64,000 bases of DNA from Symbiodinium microadriaticum (GCA_001939145.1 LSRX01000513.1:103481-167480), one strand, 5' to 3'; shown: positions 30,801-39,060, counted from the first letter of the stretch. The notes: generated by a model from the sequence alone, not told the origin. Numbers and translations are program-made.

Positions 30801-32335
30801 GTAGACGAAGGCGCATTGACTCCCTCTGACGGAAGCCCCCATGCGTTTCCTCCCCCACTTCCACTCGGTCCCAGTTGACCTTCTGGAGCACCAGGATATC
30901 TCTGATCACTCGCTGTTCCAGCTTGGCCTCCTCCGGGTAAAGGTCCGCTTTGGCTGTTTCCAGGAAGACCACCTAGGCAGCCACCGTCTCCCAATCCTTC
31001 AAGCCCTGGATTGCCAACGCGTCCCACGTCCGGTCCGTCAGCTCCAGTAGCCTCTTCTTGAAAGGATGGGAGTGGCGTCGGCCCTATCATAGGCCGGCCC
31101 GTCTCCCGCACCGCACCAAGCGCCTGATTTTGCACCACCAACATCCGCTTGAGCTCCTCATTCTCTGCCGCCAAGGCCCTCATGCTTGCATCCCGTGCTT
31201 GAAGGGCTCCTTGAACTTGACGACGAACTTCTTCCGCCACCATTTCTTGGTGCCCCGAACTGCTCGAGGACACCGCATCATGAGAGCGCTGCGGAATCGG
31301 AGGCCTCGGAGTCAACAAACTCGGCCTCGCAGTCCAAGCTCGCATGGCCTGTTGGACATTGGGAGGCATGAGGGGGCCTCCTGGGGCACCTTGATTCATA
31401 GAAGGAGACTTTGCAATCGGCTGTGGCAGCGACCTCGGTGGTGGAGCTTGCGCCTTAACCACACCTGCCTGCTCAAGCACCGGAGCAATAACCCTCCTGT
31501 AGAAAGCTTGGCCCGTCCTTGAAAAACCCCATGTAGCCTCTTGCTGAGCCCTCACCCGTCCACTCCGTCGTTCAGGAGACGAGGTTGTGGATGTCATCAC
31601 GAACTCTTCCTCAACCGCCTGCATCTCAGAGCGAAGGGTGGCCGGGATAGTGAGGGACTGTGGTTGGTCCAACTGACCACGACCTTCAACTTCAAGTTGA
31701 GAACCATCTTCACGAAGCTCAACTTGTCTTGCTGCTTGCAAATCCTGCTGAATTGTAGTAGTCGCCGAAGTGGGTTGCTGCTGCGCTGTTGCCGCTGAGG
31801 TACGAGGCGACTCAAAGATCTGACCATCTGGCTGCTGCGCGCTTGTTGTTGGTGGTGGCTGCTGATGCTGCAAAACTGCTGCTGCAGAGGCCTGAGCTAA
31901 ACCAACCCTCTGAAACCCCGAACTCGTAACGTGCGTCGTCGCGCCCGGTGCGGTTGCACGGCCAAGTCCGGAGTACGCTGGAAGAGCTGCTTCCACATCC
32001 TCGGCAACATAGTCACCACCTGGACCAACCATTGGAGACTGAAAACCACTTCCAGATTCCACAGGTCCATCAGCACGCTGCTGTTGGTCAGCCGGCGGCA
32101 CACCATTTGGTAGCTGCTGCCCGCTTTGAGCCCCAAAACCGGCTCTATAATCTGGTCCACGGTCCTCGCCAGCCAGTACAGCATGCCCACTTGCCTGCAT
32201 CTCCTGCTGGTTGGCACCAACGCTGAGCGTTGGGCTCATAACCTGTTGAGGCTGTGGAGCCCGATCATCTGAGTTCCCGGTAGGCGGAGAGGGTGCAGGA
32301 TCCATGATGCTAGGCAAGCGACACTCAGCTCTCAC
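24809..32335 (-). CDS. gag-pol: Copia Gag-Pol polyprotein, first frame (Gag, PR, IN, 2OG-oxygenase-like, RT start)
   Basis: A 2,508-codon frame. In order: a Pro/Gln/Ser-rich disordered region (1-360); a short coiled coil (about 370-410); Gag core (about 560-800); a CCCH zinc finger (C832-x8-C-x5-C-x3-H851); a CCHC knuckle (C863-x2-C-x4-H-x4-C876); aspartic protease ALLDSGASHAF (D1007); a methyltransferase-like region (W1218 to GGPPR1285); the integrase zinc region (to about 1450) and catalytic D1474, D1656, E1692 (35 residues between the last two); a 2OG-Fe(II) oxygenase-like domain (about 1915-2046: H1958xD1960, H2027, R2036); tandem repeats (about 2070-2140); a coiled coil (about 2180-2260); and RT from about 2290 (D2414 in SSDIARAFL, then IQRPLYGLREAP). 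The frame ends early inside RT because of a frame change and continues in the 22915-24897 frame. The first Met (32335) and Met11 (32305) both lie inside the 5' LTR; a Met at 32239-32237 lies in the primer site. Which start is used is not known. Confidence 0.9.
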   Translation of the reverse strand: MRAECRLPSIMDPAPSPPTGNSDDRAPQPQQVMSPTLSVGANQQEMQASGHAVLAGEDRGPDYRAGFGAQSGQQLPNGVPPADQQQRADGPVESGSGFQSPMVGPGGDYVAEDVEAALPAYSGLGRATAPGATTHVTSSGFQRVGLAQASAAAVLQHQQPPPTTSAQQPDGQIFESPRTSAATAQQQPTSATTTIQQDLQAARQVELREDGSQLEVEGRGQLDQPQSLTIPATLRSEMQAVEEEFVMTSTTSSPERRSGRVRAQQEATWGFSRTGQAFYRRVIAPVLEQAGVVKAQAPPPRSLPQPIAKSPSMNQGAPGGPLMPPNVQQAMRAWTARPSLLTPRPPIPQRSHDAVSSSSSGHQEMVAEEVRRQVQGALQARDASMRALAAENEELKRMLVVQNQALGAVRETGRPMIGPTPLPSFQEEATGADGPDVGRVGNPGLEGLGDGGCLGGLPGNSQSGPLPGGGQAGTASDQRYPGAPEGQLGPSGSGGGNAWGLPSEGVNAPSSTGHRDGPPQPSTTEPLQLLVQGMRQLQQAYLEKKDGPEQEVIKGGIELPKLPEPHADGGVEFQDWVYMTEQMVGSLTDKAGAWYMATLVCAKEAFARYQAATPLDRLNIAPILPDQLRAKLWERLDRRVLTLVLAAMPRQAKEDAVTHRVKTTADALFRLYVLYQPGSTTERAAVLKLLEGAPAGENPEEAVTALRRWRRHLNRAVDMGITPPDASLQLRGLDLIIAKVVEQDAGLSFRLSLARHALQLQNRPTQETVLQFYDHALAEIQQLAPLKGKSQGGPEATKLRALGTSAGTGESTSPTSPSSAKGLGKGGEKTPCKFFASDAGCKKGGSCKFAHSFTSREEKKSRCWTCGARNHRQADCPVKPKTKDPATPKAAAALVVPQPATSSMTSAATQLQTALPSASSTMSQQNTQSSTSESTAAAASSTTTLSQPSGTSQHEREVKALLQEANAMLSKLTQLQALTVTQESSDELRVAIKAYEAQVRARTALLDSGASHAFRPLREGELDNTTPIKVELAGGQETWLRQTKAGTLVPSSHDDGATVGSIVPLGALVQQLNCTLTWSKDDGLVINHPAYGKIAAQTIGNCPVISEAQALSLIAELEQAKVNELESHVTDGQLRVLNWDLEELRGWEGAMATYVATGKRHHGLEALMMPSFPFGQVDESIRGLLVEDVDLSDQAGWNYLKAMPIRRAMRKQLFQTSWIVHLYAGPYDKKGDNLKVTERNGVTVLELDILRSSLFSLRGQSSAYKLLLWAALRGQIVSVVGGPPRDSESMELICKQLFLWTVADKAMRMMRLPAPGFMMELPEGHGFWKSEVWSRWSHGLRMPSCYVSAGINEGQYRVATNLDFYKALPVEKAASRDVPAWSPSSWTTTFKDQICDALQAWYKEPDLPRLVRMLAKFEGNYDEMSLADLKKWALHVRNGHVPFHPRCQTCVSTRATGRRHQRVRSPSSYVLSLDISGPYRTKGETGTRKDFRYVLVGAFMVPKMYKDLKEGDGEAKNEGNVRDETKGTSMKEDFECSEYEPSEPGSVIKEAVVADEVEKDEVEGGIGDFGDYEDLFEEAKVSYDYVKDPLPEEELDKTNKEFWEIYKEVGDPPKMQVLQYAIPLVTRRSSEVNAAIRTMILKIKAEGFPVVRCHSDRARELTSDSLRAWLVERDILPTTGEGQAPQQNGRAEAVVKSLKGRAKQLLYASDLPRQLWPMAMTYAAFAQREMVFNRAKSLLPFGTPTHIRTKVYGAGGKHDLELRWAKGRYVGPAQDIPRGSVVRLDEGGYVTSVHLRPHLVDADHLVDLVPHEVDLDFSESVRTRMKEKTTPTTRAAPRLPPGAYPTGRISSLRMKPLTEEEETAELLAKQLEEGKLYGVDNVLKLYEKLEASRQKSSRGGSSMWFTGAFVRGGKAGLRLGTTRMPWSTRYLIGAARHLTGYEDFTAVGVARNPKFGYHKDSHNEEEADNVVVGLNDVMTGGGLWVQNEDLHQAEADWRQVTKKVMCKGEVRALGRGDVTRFAPRLWHGAEPHEGDRYIMITYTPRTRALSKDDKENLRSLGFTSPALREGERCTPTTTSASTGQLDSLTAEEGRDDEDFRLRSTPTTTSASGQLESLTAEEGRLFLIDEHSAGGPLCPGDEHSAGGLKPVPIWAQDFSSEDEVQQPKARLLKSKQEAQIPELEGHFRAVIEDQENLIEELSDRAASLRRLLEEEEILAEQVRRAGESVHDEASHVRDLVEDMLDEVRKGLEHCQAQQELRCLKAVQVGEQATEEPDYEALLEGLQRDLEVVYTVPLNQVKPVVERWRDAISAEVTGLFEGALRSITLEEARQLEKQGRLKLVPSKSVCTLKPPSEPGSQKRYRRKYRLVICGNYIDRPDGASGESLYAGGASAESLRASLALAVIFAWTAGSSDIARAFLLAEWPSHMPLYGVFPTRLLLQTGHAKPGEIWLIQRPLYGLREAPSIWAAFRTDKLKAAKVDLEDGSLLGLGSIGRGSGSVVGEAEVGQ
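25960..26120 (-). repeat. Tandem repeats inside the polyprotein gene
   Basis: Two near-identical units encode TPTTTSASxGQLxSLTAEEG, and a further short duplicated unit encodes DEHSAGG (25890-25960). The nucleotide copies differ at a few positions plus a 3-base indel, so the frame is kept. Confidence 0.85.
32222..32243 (-). other. Primer-binding site, half tRNA-iMet type
   Basis: Directly after the 5' LTR the minus strand reads GGTTATGAGCCCAACGC. GGTTATGAGCCC is the complement of the anticodon stem-loop of an initiator tRNA-Met (GGGCUCAUAACC), not of a tRNA 3' end. Drosophila copia starts the same way (GGTTATGGGCCC), primed by the 5' half of tRNA-iMet. Here the site is also inside the open reading frame (codons QVMSPT). 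Confidence 0.72.
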
Positions 32336-32506
32336 TTTTACACACGCGAATGTCCAGACTGTGTGATCTTGCGAAGCTACATGCGTGCTGTGCCATGCAT
32401 GCTCTGCTAAGACGTATAGTGCTATGGGTCATCTAAAGCAACTGAGACTTCGTTGTGGCTCTCTGAGCCATTCCACTGCATTCGAAGTCAGTCTCAGCCA
32501 TCAACA
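32244..32506 (-). repeat. 5' LTR of the copia element
   Basis: 263 bp, identical by eye to the LTR at 22529-22791. It should hold the promoter and transcription start upstream of 32335, because the polyprotein frame already opens at 171 bases into the LTR. Confidence 0.95.
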
Positions 32507-32511
32507 GGATC
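32507..32511. other. Target-site duplication, right copy (GGATC)
   Basis: Matches 22524-22528. Confidence 0.9.
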
Positions 32512-32623
32512 CTAAACTCAAAGAACCGAAAGAACCCTAAAGAACCCCTAACCCCAAAAAAAAAACGAAAGAACCATAAAGGTCCGCAAAGCCTAAAGAA
32601 CCAAAGGGCAGGGTTCAACTTTG

Positions 32624-32703
32624 TCAATTTGGCGAGGCCTCGTCACCGAGCCCATCCCAGTCGAGAAAAGGGAAGAGGAAATCGATAGGCTCTGTGTCAG
32701 TGC
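32624..32703 (-). CDS. Terminal exon of unknown gene
   Basis: The minus strand has a clean acceptor (GGGTTTTGCAG), then, after a split codon, TDTEPIDFLFPFLDWDGLGD, EASPN and a TGA stop. The acidic, aromatic sequence is protein-like. A second frame after the same acceptor is also open, so the phase is not certain. It lies just outside the retrotransposon, which therefore inserted downstream of this gene's last exon. The family is not recognised. Confidence 0.45.
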
Positions 32704-32711
32704 CTGCAAAA

Positions 32712-34440
32712 CCCTAAATCCCAAACCCCAAACCCCAGGGTTCGGGTTCCCGGTTTTAGGATTTGGTGAAGGTCCAGGGTTAAGGGTACAGGGTAGGTTC
32801 AGAAGATTCGGTAAGTAAGCTGTAAACCGGCGAGGTTTAGGCTCTACTGCGTCAGGTTCCGGTTTTGAGTACCAAAGGAGCAAGGGCTTTGGATCCAAAA
32901 CATGTGCTCGGAACCCCAAACCTTGAATGGCTCGTTTTTGATGCTTACAACTTCTGGGGGCACAGCCTCAGGACATGTGGCAAGAGAAAAGGGTTTTGGG
33001 GAGATTTAGGCATTTAGGAACGATGATAATCAAAGCCCCGAAAGAATAGTATTTGTTACTATTGCGACCCCTATATTTTACCTAAACCTGAGAACCCTAA
33101 ATCCTAGCAGAGTTACCACTCAGGTAACCACAACTGAACCGACCGACCAGCCACATGACCCTTCGAGGAAGGTGCGGCGCTTCCATCATCATCCTAATCA
33201 TCAAGGTCACTGCTTATCAGCTACCTAGCAAGAGAATGTAAGAAGACGTGAGAAGTATAAGTATCGGATCGGGCCGTGGAGCGAACGTCCACGCAGCAGC
33301 AGAACAGCACCATCCCCTTCACACTCGTCTTCATCACCTTCATCATCCCAAACCCAAAACCTAAACTCTGCTGCCGCGCCTATGTCGATGCCTCTGATGT
33401 TGCGGTATGGTGCGCCCAACCGCTCCTGGTTTTGGACTTACAGCGACTCCCAGAAAGTTGGCATATGGGTGTAGGAGGATCCGTGCTGGGACTGCGAGGA
33501 TCCCCTCCACTTACCTGGAGGGCATGAGGGTAAAAAATGCTCTGAACTTGGTCCCCACTTTCATACAGGCTTGGTAATTCGAATATGATTCAGCTGTACA
33601 CTTAATGCATTACTAAAAGACTAGGATCTCTAAGGAGTAGTATCCCAAAGGGCGCATAACTAGGATTTAGGGTTTAGGGCTTTAGAGATTGGAGGATTTG
33701 GGGCTGCTTGTGGATGAAGGGGTTATTTTTTTCTATATTCGGGGTGTTTAGGGAATATGGGCTTTAGGGCTTTAGGAGTTTGCGTGACCTTCACGAAATC
33801 ACCAAAAGAAAATATGTCGTGAACCCTCGGCCTCCTAATTCAAGTACTTCACTGAAGGGGCTTTGGCCGGGACCGTTTTGATTGTCGGGCAATGCCAGCA
33901 CGGCAACACATGAGAGAACTTCGTGGTTGAGAACCACCGCTTTGAGGGAGCCAGCACCTCAAGCATTGCTCGGCACCAAGGAAATGCCGAATGTCGGCAT
34001 CTGTCTCCTAGCTGTTGCACAGCTCCCGTGCTGCCATAGCGACGACAAAAGAAATGATGCCAATGATAGCAGCAGCAGTTGCTAGCAACGGCGGCATTGG
34101 CAGGAGCAGTGGTGATGGGAAAGGTACTAGTGTTATGGTAGCAATGAAACCCATGCATCTCACAGTTCCTCTTAGTCTAGCCGGTGTGAATATGTCACAC
34201 ACGTCAACGGACGTATACACACGCGAATACAAACATACCCAAACTCTGAACTGTAAAGCTTCTATATGCCCTAAACCCTAAAACCTCTTAAGTCGCAAAC
34301 CTTAAACTCTCCTACACCCTGAGCCCCCAAATTCTCACAAACCCTGTACCTAAAATTCGCCCAAGCAGACCCAAGCTCTCAACCCCTTATAGGAACCCTT
34401 ACGCCAGATCTCTTTGCAGGAACCCCAAAAGGCCGCGGGC
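32712..34440. other. Spacer; no convincing gene
   Basis: CCCTAAACC/TTTAGGG variants at 32705-32800, 33660-33690 and 34268-34330. Repeat-free stretches at 33110-33530 and 33830-34160 are open in several frames on both strands without recognisable motifs. Confidence 0.4.
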
Positions 34441-34442
34441 CC

Positions 34443-34550
34443 TAATATAGGGGCCGTAAAAAAACAAGAACAGAGTTTTGGGGTACATTATACTACGAAG
34501 GAACCCCCAAAATCAAAATAGTATAGGTAATTATAAAGGCCCCTGCATTA
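34443..34550 (+). repeat. Foldback family A, best-preserved copy
   Basis: Ends TAATATAGGGGCCGTAA and TTATAAAGGCCCCTGCATTA are inverted repeats (TAATATAGGGGCC against TAATGCAGGGGCC). The inside reads GAGTTTTGGGGTACATTATACTACGAAGGAACCCCCAAAAT. On the minus strand it begins four bases inside the donor of the exon at 34554-34635. Confidence 0.8.
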
Positions 34551-34553
34551 AAC

Positions 34554-34635
34554 CCGCGATCTCCAGAGCCACGAGCGCATCCACTTCTGTCTCGAGCACG
34601 TCGCCCAGACGATGGGCAAGCAAGGTCCAGCGGTC
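34554..34635 (-). CDS. Possible aldehyde dehydrogenase exon
   Basis: Minus-strand exon with an AACCCTGCAG acceptor and a GTTTAATG donor. It reads DRWTLLAHRLGDVLETEVDA then LVALEIA. The spacing RxxLLxxLxDxLExxxxxLxxLE matches the helical N-terminal region of NAD(P)-aldehyde dehydrogenases (RxxLLxRLADLIExxxxxLAxLETLD). That segment lies ahead of the coenzyme fold and holds no catalytic residue. No other ALDH exon was recognised nearby. A helical segment of another protein is possible. Confidence 0.42.
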
Positions 34636-34669
34636 CTGCAGGGTTTATGGGGTTCAGGCTTGAGGGTTT

Positions 34670-34900
34670 AGGGCTTCGGGGTTTAGGGTCTAGGGTTGAG
34701 GGTTTAGGGCTTGGAGGTTGAAGACTCTTTTAGGCTTTTAGGGTTTAGGGTTTGGGGTGCTTTGGTCTTGGGCCTTTTGGGTCCACGTGAGTTGGGGTTG
34801 GGGGGTTTAGGCTTCGGGGGAAGGTTGCCCTTCTCAGAAACAACCGAATGAAGGTTTAAGTCCATAAACACTAAACCGTAAACCCTAAACCCTATGCTTC
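34670..34900 (+). repeat. Telomere-type array
   Basis: TTTAGGG variants (GGGTTTAGGGCTTCGGGG and similar), upstream of the ALDH-like exon in minus orientation. Confidence 0.7.
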
Positions 34901-34969
34901 GAAACTTATGACAAAGGGTTCAGCACTTAGCGTGGAGCGCTGAGCTGGGGACTGGGGTGGTCTCTTCCC

Positions 34970-35091
34970 GTAGGCCCCTCAGTAGTTCCTTTTTGGGATT
35001 ACCTTATAGGATTCTAAATGTAAACCACAAAAAGGAACTACTTAGGGTTTAGGGTGTAGGGATAAAAAGGAACTACTTAGGGGCCTATGGG
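34970..35091. repeat. Foldback family C copy
   Basis: Ends GTAGGCCCCTCAGTAGTTCCTTTTT and AAAAAGGAACTACTTAGGGGCCTAT pair. A second internal AAAAAGGAACTACTTAGGG is followed by TTTAGGG repeat, so a telomere-type motif seems inserted in, or captured by, the right arm. Confidence 0.8.
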
Positions 35092-36490
35092 TTATTTCAA
35101 GAGTTGAACTTGCTGCGAGGGCTTATCCAGGGCTTAGGTGTTGTAGTGTAGTGGAAGCATTCCAGATGTTGCATAGGACCATTTCCCGATTTCCCGGAGA
35201 TCAGTAAACCCCGTGAACACTATAAACAAGGAACAAGCCAATTAAGTGCGAGCAACCCGAGGCTGCTTGTCTAAACGCTTCAGTTCCAGCCCGGCTCCAC
35301 AGAGTCTAAACCCCTGTCGTTGAAGCCTAGACATGTTTACGCGCTATAATTGCAAGCGGCTACTTTTTCTAGATAGCATTATCGCTATTTCTGTCATCAG
35401 CGAGCGGCAGCCAGCGGTTTTCATTTGTCACCATCTGTAGCTTTGGCTGTGATCAACCATTTGCTGCTGCAACTAGTGTAAGTAGGATTGGTTGACATAC
35501 AGCCAGATATTCAGCTAGCATAGCTGTTGCTGCAGAGACCCTCGATCAGGGTGGGGTGTCTGTTTGTTGGAAGGCTAAGGCAACGCCTTTTCCGTGGCAT
35601 AAAGTAAACCCTAAAAGCCTAAACCCTAAAAGCCTAAACCCTAAAAGCCTAAACCCTAAAAGCCTTCAGCCTTGAGTTGGCTGAAGACAGCTGGGGCTTC
35701 AGGCCTTTGGTTTCTGAATCCCTCGATGGCCCTGAGTCCTGAAATAGGGCCCTGGAGCCTAAACCCAAGTACTGCCACCGGGTGGGGCCTGTAGTGCGGT
35801 ACAAGAGCCTCCGCCATAGGCCTCAGATGGCTTCTCGGGGGTCGAGGTTGCCGCTACGGCGTAGCCGCTACGGGTTTGCTGAGTGTTTCGTTTCATACCG
35901 AAATTGTGTAATGAGAATGGCGGCTGCGAGGTACGCTATCATATGCTATGTAAGGAGCCTGAGCAGATGCTGTGACAAACTGTTCCGACCCTACTAGGCT
36001 TGAGGATTGTGTATGCGTGGAGGTTGGGTGCTGTTAAACTTTAGGGCCTTAATATGGACGATTTGTTCCATGGCCTCTTGATTCCAACATCGGCATTAGA
36101 GGGATCTTGTTGAGATGGGGCATCGGCTCATTCGGGTTCTGCGCTGTCTTGGAACGTATGCTTTATCAGTATGTAGCTTAAGAAAGAGCGCGAAGCTTGC
36201 ACACTGAAGAAAGGAATCTGACGTTTAGGGCTGGACACTATCACCGCAGGGCACCAACGTGAGTCTACCCGAACATCCTGCTTCAAGCGACAGTGCTGAA
36301 CTCCAAGCCGCAAGTCATGCTAGACTGAAACCGCCAGATTCCCGGTGGAGGCTGGTGCCGTCGGGGCGCGGGTTGAACATTTAGGGTTGAGGGTTTAGGT
36401 TTTGGGGGCCCGGAATTAGGTGTAGGATTTGGGGTTTCGGCTTGAGGGTGTGCTTCCCTAAACCCTGAACCCCTAAACCCCCAAACCCTA
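35092..36490. other. Spacer; weak open island at 35775-35885
   Basis: A 15-base repeat (CCTAAACCCTAAAAG) occurs four times at 35605-35664. The island 35775-35885 reads VAATSTPEKPSEAYGGGSCT on the minus strand, but other frames are open too. No other gene signal is seen. Confidence 0.4.
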
Positions 36491-36494
36491 AACC

Positions 36495-36574
36495 CTAAAC
36501 CGTCCTGTGCCACCAGGCCTTCTCGCGGTACGTCTCCAGCATGGCAGCACTCACACCCGCCGGGGAGTCCTCCA
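36495..36574 (-). CDS. Exon of unknown gene
   Basis: Acceptor GGGTTCTGCAG, then EDSPAGVSAAMLETYREKAW, WHRTV and an in-frame TAG. That stop lies inside the telomere-type repeat (GGTTTAGGG). Alternatively the GT of ACG|GTTTAG is a donor, making this an internal exon. The composition is strongly protein-like. The family is not recognised. Confidence 0.45.
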
Positions 36575-36579
36575 CTGCA

Positions 36580-38445
36580 GAACCCGGACTTGGGGTAAGG
36601 TTTCGACCTCCGAAGCGCAAGGGGCCATAATAGCTAGACTTTGGTTTCGGGGTATATCAGATTATCCATAGATTTGAGATTTTTCGGGGGTACTTTTACC
36701 AAATAAGCGTAAGCAGCCTGCACCCACTGAACGCACAACCCTGCCTACCCGCTGTGAGAACCGCAGGTTATCAGCCAAGACTCTAGCGGGCTAACTAAGC
36801 AAAGCGTTCAACATGAGTGCAAAGAAATTTGAGGCGGCACGCGCTGAATCCGAAAGCAAGCACCCCGAAATCAAAACTAGAGCCCACAGGCAATTAACAC
36901 CACAGTCTCAAGCCTAGCACACTACAAACCCCAAACCCGACGATCTTGACCTACCGCCCGCTGATCTCTTCTTGGGTGGATCATGTTTCGGGAGGCTGGG
37001 TAATCACTTTTCGAATTTTCCTAAACCCTAAACCCCAGACACTACGCCCCAAGCCCTAAACCCTAAACCCCAAGCCCTTCTCCCTAAACCCCAAGCCCTA
37101 AACCCCAAGCCCTAAGCCCCAAACCCTAAGCCCTAAATTCGAAACCCTTAGCCCACCCCACAGGTCCCCGATGGCAGGGAGGCAGCAGCTGAACTTCTGT
37201 AGCGCTCCGTGCGTTTCTGGCGGAGGGTTCAGGGCTCAGGCCCTGAACTTCAGGGTTCAGGGCTCTGTAAAGGGATCCATAAGGGTTCTATTTACAGGGA
37301 CTTTTAAGGATTTAGCGGTCGGGGTCCGGGGTTCCGGGTTGAAGGTTCAGGGCTTCTATGTGGGTTATTGCTGGGGTTAAGCCGTACCAGTAAGCTAATA
37401 TATGAAGGGTATAGCAACGAGCTGCCATCTGCGCTTTTTCCAGTATTTAGACCATGTTATGTCACCTCAAAATGTTTTCCAAGTATTGGTGCATCGGGCA
37501 CCACGCCCGAATCTCTTCCCCCAAGAACTGGTGGGATTCAGCAACATTCCCAAGCACACTAAACCCTAAACCCTAAACCCGACACCCTTGCCCCCAAGTA
37601 CTTGCGGCTGGAGCAGGTGTGTTCCCCCAGGTACTGCCGGGTTTCGGGGGGGGAGGCGACCCATTCTTTTAGGGTTAGGGTTCTTCCCCCCCCTTCTGAT
37701 TTTTTGCGAGACTTCCAGGAACTCCCGAAATCGCTTGCCTGCGAATAGGTTTGGTGCCAAATTATAGTTTTAGTTTACCCTGACACCTCTGTACCAGGGT
37801 GAACATACTGTTGTGTTTAGAAGCCTGTGTTCACCCCGCCGCAACGTGGGACATCCCAGCCTCATGGGCTTACATAAAGAAGGGAATCTGGGATATCCCA
37901 ACCTTATGCTCCGATTCAAGGGTTTCGAGTGGTCCATGTGGTCTTATGTACAATGATCCCGGCCCCTGGGGCTAAACCCTACACCCTAAACCCTAAATGG
38001 GGGTGAACAAATCTTATGGCGGCCCTTTCCTACCGGCAGCAGGTACCCATCGGATCGAAATTCGGATCTCGGGGGCGGTGTAGGGCTTAGGGTTTAGGGT
38101 TTAGGGTTTTAGGGGTTTAGGGGTTTAGGGGTTTAGGGTTTAGGGTTTAGGGTTTAGGGTCTAGGGATTCGGATCTGGGGGGGTAAAAATTCCATGAGCC
38201 GAAAGCCCCACCCAGCTCTCCAAGACCTTGTAGAAGCCTCGAAAGCACTGCTAGCAATCCTTGAGCTTGAGTAAACCCAAACACCGAGGTTTTCGATTTT
38301 GCCCTAAACCCTAAACCCTAAACCAACCCTAAACCCTAAACCGCTCGAATCTGCGTACAAGGAATCTCTGAGTCTCCCTAAATCCCTAAACCCTAAACCC
38401 TATAAACCCTAAAACCTAAACCCCTAAACCCCTAAACCCTAAATC
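36580..38445. other. Spacer with telomere-type arrays
   Basis: A weak family A relic at 36619-36710; CCCTAAACCCC arrays at 37020-37150, 38290-38345 and 38375-38440; a TTTAGGG array at 38083-38165. An inverted GGGTGAACA/TGTTCACCC pair lies at 37797-37835. No convincing coding sequence. Confidence 0.5.
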
Positions 38446-38452
38446 CGTGCAC

Positions 38453-38499
38453 CTGCGTCGAAGTCGGCGTAGTGCGCCATCATCGAGTCGTAGGCCTTC
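38453..38499 (-). CDS. 47-bp internal exon, unknown gene
   Basis: Both splice sites are visible on the minus strand: acceptor CTGGCCCCAG and donor GCAG|GTGCACG. The frame reads KAYDSMMAHYADFDA. A telomere-type array starts a few bases beyond the donor. It is too short to identify a family. Confidence 0.5.
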
Positions 38500-38869
38500 C
38501 TGGGGCCAGTCGGCAGTTTTAACCGGTTTTCACAAGACGCAGACAGAGTAAGCATCCGAATACAGGGGCCGCAATGCTACTAAAAGTCATAGTAGTAATA
38601 ACACTAACAATAATGATAATAATCATGATAATAAGAGAACTAAATTAGAAGATCACACCCTCAGACCCGAAAATCCACTGTTTCAGACTTCTACACTCTT
38701 CCCCTAACCAAAAGCCAAAAAGTTGACCCAAACTCTCAAACCCCCAGGCCCCAAACCTACAAATCCTAAACTCCTAAACCCTTGAAGTACCCAACGCTAA
38801 GGCTCGAAGACACAAAACCCGAACTTCCCCAATCCCATCCGGGGCCTGACTAGTGAGTGGCCACTTGTG

Positions 38870-39060
38870 GCGTACTATGATGTCGCCCAAAACCCTGTTG
38901 CAGTTATCCCTAAACCCTAACCCTAAACCCCAAAACCGCCCAAAACCCCGTTTCTCCCGAAACCCTAAACCCCAAAACAGCCCAAAAACTCTGTTGCAGT
39001 TATCCCTAAACCCGAAAACCCTAAACCCCAAAACAGCCCAAAACGCTGTTGCAGTTATGG
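38870..39060 (+). repeat. Three imperfect repeats of a CTGTTGCAGTTAT-containing unit
   Basis: CCCAAAACCCTGTTGCAGTTATCCCTAAACCC recurs near 38888, 38980 and 39036 with small changes, mixed with CCCTAAACCCCAAAAC. Confidence 0.75.

Larger units (their letters stand above)
22529..32506 (-). mobile_element. Complete Ty1/copia LTR retrotransposon
   Basis: A 9,978-bp element with two 263-bp LTRs that I read as identical, TGTTGA...TCAACA ends and a 5-bp GGATC duplication. On the minus strand the order is 5' LTR, tRNA-Met-like primer site, Gag, protease, integrase, reverse transcriptase, RNase H, a membrane/SAP tail, polypurine tract and 3' LTR. Integrase before RT marks it as Pseudoviridae (Ty1/copia type) rather than Ty3/gypsy. 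Identical LTRs imply a recent insertion. One frame change in RT separates two long frames; otherwise the coding region is open. It sits in non-coding spacer, about 110 bp from the terminal exon at 32624-32703. Confidence 0.95.

Noticed and set aside
22529-32506. Classification as an endogenous retrovirus because of the membrane-like tail
   Set aside because: The gene order PR-IN-RT-RH and 5-bp duplication are those of Ty1/copia elements. The tail shows no envelope-type ectodomain or Cys pattern, so env is not called.
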